Source of the DNA: Betaproteobacteria bacterium
GTDB lineage: Bacteria > Pseudomonadota > Gammaproteobacteria > Burkholderiales > Usitatibacteraceae
Length of the DNA: 64,000 nt
Reading direction: 5' to 3'
Assembly (NCBI GenBank): GCA_016720855.1
Contig: JADKJU010000001.1
Coordinates: 985,501 to 1,049,500, forward strand
Both the position numbers and the translations under genes were made by a program. Within the stretch, counting starts at the first letter, position 1. The number at the start of each line of letters is the position of its first letter. Below the pieces are notes generated by a model. The model was given only the letters and a program-made list of their open reading frames with translations. It was not told the origin of the DNA and made no database searches. Positions 53,112 to 60,671 of this stretch are shown here, one piece after another.

Positions 53112-54422
53112 TTACTTCTTCTTCGTGCCCATCAGGTCGTCGAACGCCGTGGGCTGGTCTTCGACCGTCATGCGGGCGAGTGACCATTCTACGACGTTGT
53201 CCTCCATCACGACGGCCTCGACTTCGGCCATCCGCTCGGGCTGGCCGTAGAACCAGCGCACCATCTCGGCGGGCTGCTCGAAGCTGTCGGCGTGCTCCTC
53301 GATCACCTTGCGGACCTGGTCCGCGCGGGCGGCGAGCTCGTTCCGGCGGACGATGTCGGCCACCAGCAGCCCCAGCGTCACGCGGCGCGTGGCGCGCTCC
53401 GTGAAGAGCTCGACCGGCAGCTCGAGCGTCTCCGTGGTCATGCCGCGCTCCTTGAGGTCGGCCATGGCGGCTTGGCGCATGCGCGACACTTCCATGTCGA
53501 GCAGCGTGCGCGGCACCTCGAACGTGGCTGATGCGACCAGGCCGTCCATCACCTGCTCCTTCACCCGGGCCTGGACGCGCTTCTTCACTTCGCGGTCGAT
53601 GTTCTGGCGGATCTCCGTGCGCATGCGGGCGACGTCGCCGTCAGTCACGCCGAGCGTCTTCGCGAACTCCGCATCCACGTCCGGAAGGTTCGGCTCGGCC
53701 ACGTGGTTCACCTTCACGGTGAACTGCGCGGTCTTGCCCTTCAAATGCTCGACGTAGTCCTCGGGAAAGGCGATCGGGAACATCTTGTCCTGGCCGGCGC
53801 TCAAGCCCGCCAGCGCCGCCTCGAAGTCCGGGAGCATGCGGCCTTCGCCCAGCACCACGGTGAAGTTCTTCCCGGAGCCTCCATCGAAGGGCAGGCCGTC
53901 GATCGTGCCGTCGAAGTCGATGTTCACGAGGTCGCCGTTGACGGCGCCGCGCGACACGTTCTCGAACTTCGCACGCTGCTTGCGCAGCGTCTCGAGGGTC
54001 GCGTCCACGTCCTTGTCCGTCACGTCCGTCAGCGGGCGCGCCACCTTGCGCGAGGCCAGGTCGCCCATCGTGATCTCGGGATAGACCTCGAACACCGCCT
54101 GGAATTCGAACGCGGTCGCATCCGTCCCGCCCTCGACGGGCTCGAAGCGCGGCATCCCCGCCACGCGATAGTTCTGGATGCGCACGGCCTCGACGAACTG
54201 GCGCTGCACGGTCTCCGACAGCGCTTCCTGCCGCACCTGAAAGCCGTAATGGCGCTCCACCATCCTGATGGGCACCTTGCCGGGGCGGAAGCCCTGCATC
54301 TTCACGGTGCGCGCGAGCTTCTTGATGCGTTCGGCGATATCGGCCTCGAGCTGCGCGACCGGTACCGCCACCTTCAGTTGCCGCTCGAGCGGGCTGGGCT
54401 TCGTTTCGACTGCCTGCTGCAT
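53112..54422 (-). CDS. tig: Trigger factor
   Basis: 436 aa from the ATG at 54422 with AGGA upstream. Ribosome-associated chaperone. The ribosome-binding loop GFRPGKVPIRMVERHYG is near 44-60, the FKBP-type PPIase domain near 150-235 (GDLVNIDFDGTIDGLPFDGG), and the C-terminal claw after that. It ends with the usual Lys-rich tail. Heads the tig-clpP-clpX-lon block. Confidence 0.95.
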   Translation of the reverse strand: MQQAVETKPSPLERQLKVAVPVAQLEADIAERIKKLARTVKMQGFRPGKVPIRMVERHYGFQVRQEALSETVQRQFVEAVRIQNYRVAGMPRFEPVEGGTDATAFEFQAVFEVYPEITMGDLASRKVARPLTDVTDKDVDATLETLRKQRAKFENVSRGAVNGDLVNIDFDGTIDGLPFDGGSGKNFTVVLGEGRMLPDFEAALAGLSAGQDKMFPIAFPEDYVEHLKGKTAQFTVKVNHVAEPNLPDVDAEFAKTLGVTDGDVARMRTEIRQNIDREVKKRVQARVKEQVMDGLVASATFEVPRTLLDMEVSRMRQAAMADLKERGMTTETLELPVELFTERATRRVTLGLLVADIVRRNELAARADQVRKVIEEHADSFEQPAEMVRWFYGQPERMAEVEAVVMEDNVVEWSLARMTVEDQPTAFDDLMGTKKK

Positions 54423-54498
54423 GTGGATAGTCCTGTGAAATTCCCCCGGAATGGCTTTTCCGCGAGGCAAGGCCGTCAGGGTATCGGCCTATCGAACT

Positions 54499-54583
54499 TG
54501 GTGCGAAAGAAGGGACTCGAACCCCCATGCCTTTCGGCGCCGGAACCTAAATCCGGTGCGTCTACCAATTCCGCCACTTTCGC
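54499..54583 (-). tRNA. tRNA-Leu (TAG)
   Basis: 85 nt including an encoded CCA, class II with a long variable arm (GCGCCGAAAGGCAT). Acceptor GCGAAAG pairs with CTTTCGC. The anticodon stem CCGGA/TCCGG encloses TTTAGGT, anticodon TAG. It is upstream of tig and has a perfect TATAAT box 13 nt before its 5' end. Confidence 0.96.
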
Positions 54584-54595
54584 GGTAAAGCGGGA

Positions 54596-54601
54596 ATTAT
54601 A
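54596..54601 (-). promoter_or_regulatory. -10 box of tRNA-Leu (TATAAT)
   Basis: Perfect TATAAT on the minus strand, placed for a start about 6 nt before the mature tRNA 5' end. No good -35 was found at 16-18 nt. Confidence 0.65.
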
Positions 54602-54652
54602 CCCGAAGAGGACCCCCTCCCCGATCGGCCGCATGACCCGGCGGCCAGCCGA

Positions 54653-54658
54653 TATAAT
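54653..54658 (+). promoter_or_regulatory. -10 box of hpnC (TATAAT)
   Basis: Perfect TATAAT with a predicted start near 54665, downstream of the ATG at 54633. It therefore argues that hpnC begins at the TTG at 54687. No clear -35. Confidence 0.6.
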
Positions 54659-54686
54659 TCCGAAAATTCAAGCGTTTCCCACTGCC

Positions 54687-55526
54687 TTGCCGGTCGAGCA
54701 CTACGAAAACTTCCCTGTCGCGTCCTGGCTCCTTCCGCCCGCCCTGCGGCCCCCGGTCGAGGCCATCTACGCCTTTGCGCGAAACGCCGACGATTTTGCC
54801 GACGAGGGCGAACGCCCCGACAGCGAGCGCCTGGCGCTCCTCGACGGCTACGCCCGCGGGCTCGACCGCATCGCGCGCCGCGAGCGACCGGACGACCCCG
54901 TGTTCTCCCGCCTGCACGACGCGATCGTGGCCCACGACCTGCCGCTCGCCCTCTTCCACGACCTCCTCGACGCTTTCCGCCAGGACGTGGTGAAGAAGCG
55001 CTATGCCACGTTCGACGAGCTGATGGACTACTGCCGCCGCTCGGCCGATCCCGTCGGAAGGCTCCTGCTCACGCTCTTTCGCAAGGACGACCCCGCGAAC
55101 CTGCGCGATTCCGACGCCATCTGCTCGAGCCTGCAGCTCATCAACCACTGGCAGGACATCGCCGTGGACTGGGGCAAGGGGCGCGTCTACCTGCCGCAGG
55201 AGGATCTCGCGCATTTCGGCGTGACGGAAGCGGCCATCGCCCGGGGTCGGACCGACGGCGGCTGGCAGGACCTGGTGCGGTTCCAGAGCCAGCGGGCGCG
55301 GGCCATGATGCGCGCCGGCTCCCCCCTGGGCACGCGCCTGCCGGGGCGTATGGGCCTGGAGATCCGGGCCATCTGCGCGGGCGGGCTGCGCATCCTCGAC
55401 CTCATCGACGCGGCGCACGGCGACGTCTTCCGGCACCGCCCGGTGTTGAAGCGCGGCGATTGGGCGCGCATCCTCTGGAAGGCCGCCTTCTGGAGGCCCG
55501 TCCCGGTGCGGACGGCCGGCCCATGA
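54687..55526 (+). CDS. hpnC: Hydroxysqualene synthase
   Basis: 279 aa from a TTG start. The first residues (M/L)PVEHYENFPVASWLLPP match the usual HpnC beginning, and a TATAAT box lies between this codon and the alternative ATG at 54633. Squalene/phytoene synthase fold with Asp-rich motifs FARNADDFADEGE near 32 and LINHWQDIAVDWGKGRVYLP near 150. Family role: converts presqualene diphosphate from HpnD into hydroxysqualene on the way to hopanoids. Overlaps hpnD by 4 nt. Confidence 0.92.
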   Translation: MPVEHYENFPVASWLLPPALRPPVEAIYAFARNADDFADEGERPDSERLALLDGYARGLDRIARRERPDDPVFSRLHDAIVAHDLPLALFHDLLDAFRQDVVKKRYATFDELMDYCRRSADPVGRLLLTLFRKDDPANLRDSDAICSSLQLINHWQDIAVDWGKGRVYLPQEDLAHFGVTEAAIARGRTDGGWQDLVRFQSQRARAMMRAGSPLGTRLPGRMGLEIRAICAGGLRILDLIDAAHGDVFRHRPVLKRGDWARILWKAAFWRPVPVRTAGP

Positions 55527-56356
55527 CCCCCGACGAATACTGCCAGCAGAAGGCCGCGGCCAGCGGCTCGAGCTTCTACTACAGCTTCCTCTTCCTTGCC
55601 GCGGAGAAGCGCCGCGCCATCACGGCCTTCTACGCCTTCTGCCGCGAGGTGGACGACGTGGCCGACGAGGCGAGCGACGTGGGCGTCGCGCGCGTGAAGC
55701 TCGCCTGGTGGCGCACGGAAGTGGCGAACCTCATGGCCGGCTCGCCCACGCATCCGGTGACGCGCGCGCTGGCCCCCTTCGTGGCCCCCATGGGCCTCGA
55801 CAGCGCGCGCCTGAACGAGATCATCGACGGCATGGAGATGGATCTCACGCGCCATCGCTACGCCGACTACGAATCGCTGCGCCTGTATTGCCATCGCGTG
55901 GCGGGCGTGGTGGGTCAGCTCTCCGCCTCCATCTTCGGCTACCGCCACGCGCGCACGCTCGAGTACGCCGAGACGCTGGGACTCGCCTTCCAGCTCACCA
56001 ACATCATCCGCGACGTGGGCGAGGATGCCCGGCGCGGGCGCGTGTACCTGCCCGCCGACGAGCTCGCGCGACACGGCCTCTCGGCCGGGGACATCCTCGC
56101 CCGCAAGGGCGGGGAAGCGTTCCGGGCGATGATGGGCGAACAGGCCGCGCGCGCCGAGTCGCTCTACGAGGAGGCCTTCGCGAAGCTCGATCCCGAGGAC
56201 CGCGGCAACCAGCGCGCCGGCCTCATCATGGCCGCCATCTACCGAACGCTCCTGGCCGAGATCCGCCGCGACGGCTTTCCCGTTCTCGAAGGGCGCGTGT
56301 CGCTTACGCCGATCCGCAAGCTCTGGATTGCCTGGCGGACATGGATCCGCCGTTGA
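55523..56356 (+). CDS. hpnD: Presqualene diphosphate synthase
   Basis: 277 aa, ATG overlapping the hpnC stop. Joins two farnesyl diphosphates into presqualene diphosphate. Motifs: SFYYSFLFLAAEKRRAITAF, first Asp-rich YAFCREVDDVADEASD near 37, second QLTNIIRDVGEDARRGRVYL near 163. It is a paralogue of HpnC. Ends 16 nt inside hpnE. Confidence 0.94.
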   Translation: MTPDEYCQQKAAASGSSFYYSFLFLAAEKRRAITAFYAFCREVDDVADEASDVGVARVKLAWWRTEVANLMAGSPTHPVTRALAPFVAPMGLDSARLNEIIDGMEMDLTRHRYADYESLRLYCHRVAGVVGQLSASIFGYRHARTLEYAETLGLAFQLTNIIRDVGEDARRGRVYLPADELARHGLSAGDILARKGGEAFRAMMGEQAARAESLYEEAFAKLDPEDRGNQRAGLIMAAIYRTLLAEIRRDGFPVLEGRVSLTPIRKLWIAWRTWIRR

Positions 56357-57642
56357 TCGCGCGGCGCGTCGCCGTCATCGGCGCGGGCTACGCGGGGATC
56401 GCGGCGGCGGTCGAACTCGCCCGCGGCGGCGCGACGGTCACCCTCATCGATGCCAACCGCACCGCCGGCGGACGCGCGCGCCGCATCGAATACCGCGGAG
56501 CCGTGCTGGACAACGGGCAGCACATCCTGCTGGGCGCCTACCGCGACACGCTCGCCCTCATGCGCGCGGTGGGGGTGCCCGGGAACGCGACCAGGCGCGT
56601 GCCCCTGGCGCTGCGCTATCCGGGCATCCTCGAACTCGCGGCGCCCAACCTGCCGGCGCCGTTGCACCTGGCCTTCGCGCTCGCCTTCGCGCGCGGCCTC
56701 ACTTTCACGGAGCGTTCCGCCTCGTTCGCGTTTTCCTTCGCCATCCGTCGCGCGGAGGCGGCGGCGAACGAAGGCGAGACGGTGGCCGCGTTCCTCGCTC
56801 GGCTGGCGCAGCCGGCACGGCTGCGGCGGCTGCTGTGGGAACCCCTGTGCGTGGCCGCGCTCAATACACCCGCGGACCGCGCCGATGCGCGCGTGTTCGC
56901 TCGCGTGCTGCGCGATGCGCTCACGCGCACGCGGGCCGATTCCGAACTCGTCCTGCCCGCGTTCGACCTGTCTGCCCTCCTGCCCGACCCCGCCATCGCC
57001 TGGCTGGGCGAGCGCGGCGCCGAGATCATCCTGGGGCGGCGCGCCCTCGGGCTTTCACGCCATGCCGCGCAATGGCTCGTCGCCCTGCCGGAGGGCGCGC
57101 GCACCTTCGACGCCGTGGTGTGCGCGACCGCTCCCGGGGAGGCGGGCGCCCTCCTGCGGACAGTGCCGGAACTCGCGCCGCTCGCGGCGCAGATCTCGGC
57201 CATCGCGCACGAGCCCATCACCACCGTCTATCTCCAGTACGAATCGCGCGTGACCTTGCCCTGCCCGATGACGGGCGTCGATGGCGGCCATGCGCAGTGG
57301 ATCTTCGATCGCGAGGCGCTGGGCGGCCCCCGGGGGCTGGTCGCCGCGGTGATCTCCGCCTCCCGCGCCGAGGCGGCGCTGGACCACGACGTGCTCGCCA
57401 CCGCCGTGCATCGCGAGATCGAGCGCCTGGGCGGCACGATCGACGCGCCGCAGTGGACCAAGGTGATCACGGAGAAGCGCGCCACCTTCGCCTGCGTGCC
57501 GGGTGCATTCAGGCCGCCGGCGCAATCCGGCGCTGCCGGCCTGGTGCTGGCGGGCGACTACACCGAGGGCCCCTATCCCGCGACGCTGGAAGCGGCCGTG
57601 CAAAGCGGCACCCGGGCGGCCCGCCTCCTCCTCGGCGCCTGA
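56341..57642 (+). CDS. hpnE: Hydroxysqualene dehydroxylase, FAD-dependent
   Basis: 433 aa. Amine-oxidase/phytoene-desaturase fold: N-terminal FAD site VAVIGAGYAGIAAAVELARG and the RxGGR-type TAGGRARRIEYRG. The C-terminal flavin motif is GLVLAGDYTEGPYPATLEAA. Reduces hydroxysqualene to squalene, completing the HpnC-D-E route. The ATG at 56341 lies in the last codons of hpnD. Its stop is inside the first unit of a 12-bp tandem repeat. No squalene-hopene cyclase is in the window. Confidence 0.93.
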   Translation: MDPPLIARRVAVIGAGYAGIAAAVELARGGATVTLIDANRTAGGRARRIEYRGAVLDNGQHILLGAYRDTLALMRAVGVPGNATRRVPLALRYPGILELAAPNLPAPLHLAFALAFARGLTFTERSASFAFSFAIRRAEAAANEGETVAAFLARLAQPARLRRLLWEPLCVAALNTPADRADARVFARVLRDALTRTRADSELVLPAFDLSALLPDPAIAWLGERGAEIILGRRALGLSRHAAQWLVALPEGARTFDAVVCATAPGEAGALLRTVPELAPLAAQISAIAHEPITTVYLQYESRVTLPCPMTGVDGGHAQWIFDREALGGPRGLVAAVISASRAEAALDHDVLATAVHREIERLGGTIDAPQWTKVITEKRATFACVPGAFRPPAQSGAAGLVLAGDYTEGPYPATLEAAVQSGTRAARLLLGA

Positions 57643-57686
57643 CAACGTGACTGACAACGCGACTGACAACGTGCCTGACACCGCGG
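57639..57686 (+). repeat. Four tandem 12-bp units (CTGACAACGTGA type)
   Basis: Units CTGACAACGTGA, CTGACAACGCGA, CTGACAACGTGC and CTGACACCGCGG run head to tail, starting at the hpnE stop and ending 27 nt before the SDR start. The first TGA of the array is the hpnE stop. It may be a slippage-grown minisatellite. Confidence 0.88.
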
Positions 57687-57713
57687 CAGGCGACTCGATA
57701 AAATGGACCTGAA

Positions 57714-58478
57714 ATGACCGATTCCCGAACCCTTTCCGCCGCCGCTCCGGCGGGCACCGACCTGCTTCGCGACCGCGTCGTGCTCGTCACCGGCGCCGGC
57801 CGCGGCCTGGGCCGCGCCGTGGCGCTTGCCTGCGCCGCGCAGGGCGCCACGGTCGCTCTCCTGGGCCGCCAACCCAAGGCGCTCACCGGGACCTACGATG
57901 CCATCGTCGCCGCCGGCGGCAGTGAGCCTGCGGCCATCCCGCTCGACCTCGCCACGGCGGGCGATCATGAGTTCGAGATGCTGGCCGGGATGCTGCGCCG
58001 CGACCTGGGGCAGCTCGATGCGCTGGTGCATTGCGCGGTGCATTTCACGCCGCTCGCGCCGCTTCGCGATCAGCCGCTGGAGCAATGGATGACCCACCTG
58101 CGCGTGAACCTCGCCGCGCCTTTCGCCCTCACGCGCGCCTGCCTGCCGATGCTCGCGCACTCTGCCGATGGCGCCGTCATCTTCACCGCCGAGACCCACG
58201 CCTTCCAGCCGGCCGCCTACTGGGGCGCCTTCGCCGTTTCCAAATCGGGGCTGGGGACGCTGGCCGCCATCTGGGCCGACGAATGCGAGCAGGCCGGCAA
58301 GCCCCGCTTCCATGTGGTGGTGCCCGGGCCGATCGGCTCGCCGCAGCGCGCGCAGAGCCATCCCGGCGAGAATCGCGCGGCGCTCCCGACCCCCGAGGCG
58401 GCCGCGAATGCCTACTTGCGATTGCTGGGGCCGGAGGGAAAGTCCTTCGGCAGCGCGCCCGTTACAATCGTGATCTAA
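57714..58478 (+). CDS. Short-chain dehydrogenase-like protein lacking the catalytic Tyr
   Basis: 254 aa. Classical SDR fold with an intact nucleotide loop, VLVTGAGRGLGRAVALACA (residues 23-41). At the active site the usual Y-x3-K reads F-A-V-S-K: Phe173 and Lys177. The catalytic Ser region reads IFTAETHAF, without the expected Ser. General resemblance is to YciK/SDR oxidoreductases. It may bind NAD(P) without classical redox activity, or use another residue. It follows the hpn genes after 71 nt, but a role in squalene or hopanoid chemistry is only inferred from position. Confidence 0.8.
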   Translation: MTDSRTLSAAAPAGTDLLRDRVVLVTGAGRGLGRAVALACAAQGATVALLGRQPKALTGTYDAIVAAGGSEPAAIPLDLATAGDHEFEMLAGMLRRDLGQLDALVHCAVHFTPLAPLRDQPLEQWMTHLRVNLAAPFALTRACLPMLAHSADGAVIFTAETHAFQPAAYWGAFAVSKSGLGTLAAIWADECEQAGKPRFHVVVPGPIGSPQRAQSHPGENRAALPTPEAAANAYLRLLGPEGKSFGSAPVTIVI

Positions 58479-58506
58479 AGCACAGGCAACCGGCGCGGGA
58501 ATCGGC

Positions 58507-58602
58507 TAAACTAGGTCTTGCCCGAACTTCGTTCGGTAAGTCCCTTTTTTTAAAGAGATTAATACCAGGGGGGCGGCTCTACAGCCGTTCCAAGGTCGCA
58601 CG
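58507..58602 (+). promoter_or_regulatory. Structured leader of the cyclase operon
   Basis: A 124-nt gap. TAAACT (58507-58512) is a possible -10. A perfect CCGAAC-TTC-GTTCGG hairpin (58522-58536) is followed, 8 nt later, by T7 (58545-58551), a poor terminator or attenuator. A second hairpin CGGCT-CTAC-AGCCG (58574-58587) lies just before the AAGG ribosome site. It does not match any riboswitch class I know. Confidence 0.4.
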
Positions 58603-59874
58603 ATGCTCGATCAGGCCAACCGGACGTTCATCTGCAGCGTCGTGTTCATCGATCTTGTCGGCTACTCCAAGAAGCCGGTGAGCGAACAGATTCGCCTGAA
58701 GTCGAGCCTCACGAACAACCTGTCGGAAGCCATCAAGGACATTCCGGTCAACGACCGGATCATCCTCGACACGGGCGACGGCGCCGCGCTCTCCTTCCTG
58801 GGCGACCCCGAGGACGCGCTTTTCACCACGCTTTCGCTTCGCGAGGCCATGGTGCGCGACAACCAGACCGCCACCCAGGTCGAGGCATCCGGCGACGACG
58901 CGGTGCGCATGGGCATCAACCTCGGGCCCGTGAAGCTGGTGAAGGACATCAACGGCCACCCCAACATCATCGGCGACGGCATCAACGTCGCGCAGCGCAT
59001 CATGAGCTTCGCGCGCCCCGGCCAGATCGTCGTGTCGCGCTCGTACTACGACGTGGTGTCCAACCTCGCGAGCGAGTACGCCAAGCTCTTCACCTACGAG
59101 GGATCGCGCACCGACAAGCACGTGCGCGAGCACGAGATCTACGTGGTCGGCCACAACGAAGGCGCGATGACCAAGGCTCGCGAGAGCATGCGCGACCGCA
59201 CCGCCACCACGAGCACCAACGTGAAGCGCACGGCCTCCGCGGCCTCGCCACCCGGGTCGTCCACGGTCACGCTCACCATCCCCGGCTTCGTGCAGGACAA
59301 GAAGAAGCTCACGATCGTGGCGAGCGTGCTCGCCGGCGTGGTGGCGTTGCTCGGCTTCCTGGTGGCCACGAAGAAGGGCGAGCCGCCTGCCCCCGTGGCG
59401 GTCGTGGCACCCGTCACCGCGCCCGCGGCAGCGCCCGTGCCCGTGCCCGTGGCCGAAGCGCCCAAAGCCGCTCCCGCGACCGGCGTCCCGGCTGCCGGGA
59501 CCGCACCCGCGCCGGGCGAGCCGGCGAAGTCCGATGCGACAAAGCCCGGCGCAGCCAAGGCCGATGCAACCAAGGCCGCAGGCCCGCAGGTGCACGCGAA
59601 GGCGGAACCGGGAAAGCCCGACGCCGCCAAGGGCGCGTCCGCCGTACCGGCCGCACCCACCGTGCCTCCGGCCACCGTCGTGTTCGCGATCCAGCCGTGG
59701 GGCGAGATCTACGTGAACGGCAGCTCGCGCGGCGTGAGCCCGCCGATGAAATCGCTCAAGCTCGCGCCCGGCAAGTACAAGATCGAGATCCGAAACACCA
59801 CCTTTGCGGCCCACGTCGAGAACATCGAAGTGAAGGCGCGCGATGAAATCACCATCCGGCACCGCTTCCAGTAA
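58603..59874 (+). CDS. Membrane class III nucleotide cyclase with periplasmic PEGA domain
   Basis: 423 aa. The cytoplasmic N-terminal cyclase domain (about 8-185) has metal Asp17 (VVFIDLVGYSK) and Asp59 (TGDG), Asp125, Asn128 and Arg132 (IGDGINVAQRI). The Lys that usually reads adenine before the second metal Asp is Leu55, so the nucleotide specificity is open. One membrane helix (236-256) leads to an 85-residue Pro/Ala/Lys linker and a C-terminal PEGA domain (about 358-423; IYVNGSSRGVSPP, LAPGKYKIEIRN), a surface or peptidoglycan-associated beta domain. Its stop overlaps the lipoprotein start. First gene of the signalling cassette. Confidence 0.88.
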   Translation: MLDQANRTFICSVVFIDLVGYSKKPVSEQIRLKSSLTNNLSEAIKDIPVNDRIILDTGDGAALSFLGDPEDALFTTLSLREAMVRDNQTATQVEASGDDAVRMGINLGPVKLVKDINGHPNIIGDGINVAQRIMSFARPGQIVVSRSYYDVVSNLASEYAKLFTYEGSRTDKHVREHEIYVVGHNEGAMTKARESMRDRTATTSTNVKRTASAASPPGSSTVTLTIPGFVQDKKKLTIVASVLAGVVALLGFLVATKKGEPPAPVAVVAPVTAPAAAPVPVPVAEAPKAAPATGVPAAGTAPAPGEPAKSDATKPGAAKADATKAAGPQVHAKAEPGKPDAAKGASAVPAAPTVPPATVVFAIQPWGEIYVNGSSRGVSPPMKSLKLAPGKYKIEIRNTTFAAHVENIEVKARDEITIRHRFQ

Positions 59875-60671
59875 TGCGCCCGATTCCCGCCCTCCGCCTC
59901 GCCTGCGCGATTGCCATCGCAGCCGTGATCGCCGCGTGCGCGCCGATGCCCCCGGAAGCACCGAAGCCGGTGTCGCCCCAGATCACCGAGGACACACTTC
60001 GCGCGCGTGCCCGCGACGAGCTCGCCACCGGACTCAAGCTCTACGAGACAGGCGACTACGAGGGCGCGCAGAAGAGCCTGCAGTCCTCCCTGGACCATGG
60101 CCTGCTCGGCAAGGCCGATCAGGCGCTCGCCCGCAAGCACCTCGCCTTCATCTACTGCGTGACCTCGCGCGAGGCCCTGTGCGCCGCCGAGTTCCGCCGG
60201 GCCTTCGAGATCGACTCGAATTTCGCCCTCACGCCCGCCGAGGACGGCCACCCCATCTGGGGCCCCGTGTACCGCACGACGCGCGCGACCCTCATCGCCG
60301 AGCGCGAGGCGTCGCAGGGCAAACCCGTCGAGGCGCTGCCGAAGGCCGAGCAGATGCTGGCCGATGGGCTGATGAAGTACGAGGCTGGCGAATTCCCCGA
60401 GGCGATCAAGCTCCTGGACGCGTCGATGAAGGAAGGGCTCAGGGACAAGAAGGACCAGGTGCGCGCGCTCAAGTACGGCGCGTTCTGCCAGTGCCTGCTG
60501 AACCACTACCCGGTCTGCCGCGCGCAATTCATCAAGATCTTCGACATCGATCCGGATTTCGACCTCACCCCCGCCGAGGCGGGACATCCGTCGTGGACGA
60601 GGACCTTTGCCGGCGCGAAGGCGCAGGCGAAGAAGGCGCAGGCTGACAAGGCCGCGAAGAAAGCCCCATGA
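59874..60671 (+). CDS. TssQ-like lipoprotein with internally duplicated domain
   Basis: 265 aa. Lipobox VIAAC with Cys22. Two similar halves, about 45-140 and 155-250, each carry a TPR-like pair (GLKLYETGDYEGAQKSL / GLMKYEAGEFPEAIKLL), a Cys-containing helix, and a closing LTPAEDGHPIWGPVY / LTPAEAGHPSWTRTF motif. It resembles the TssQ lipoprotein linked to type VI secretion (recollection), but no T6SS genes are present. The tail is Ala/Lys-rich. It overlaps both neighbours (TAATG and ATGA), so it is strictly co-translated with the cyclase and kinase. Confidence 0.82.
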   Translation: MRPIPALRLACAIAIAAVIAACAPMPPEAPKPVSPQITEDTLRARARDELATGLKLYETGDYEGAQKSLQSSLDHGLLGKADQALARKHLAFIYCVTSREALCAAEFRRAFEIDSNFALTPAEDGHPIWGPVYRTTRATLIAEREASQGKPVEALPKAEQMLADGLMKYEAGEFPEAIKLLDASMKEGLRDKKDQVRALKYGAFCQCLLNHYPVCRAQFIKIFDIDPDFDLTPAEAGHPSWTRTFAGAKAQAKKAQADKAAKKAP

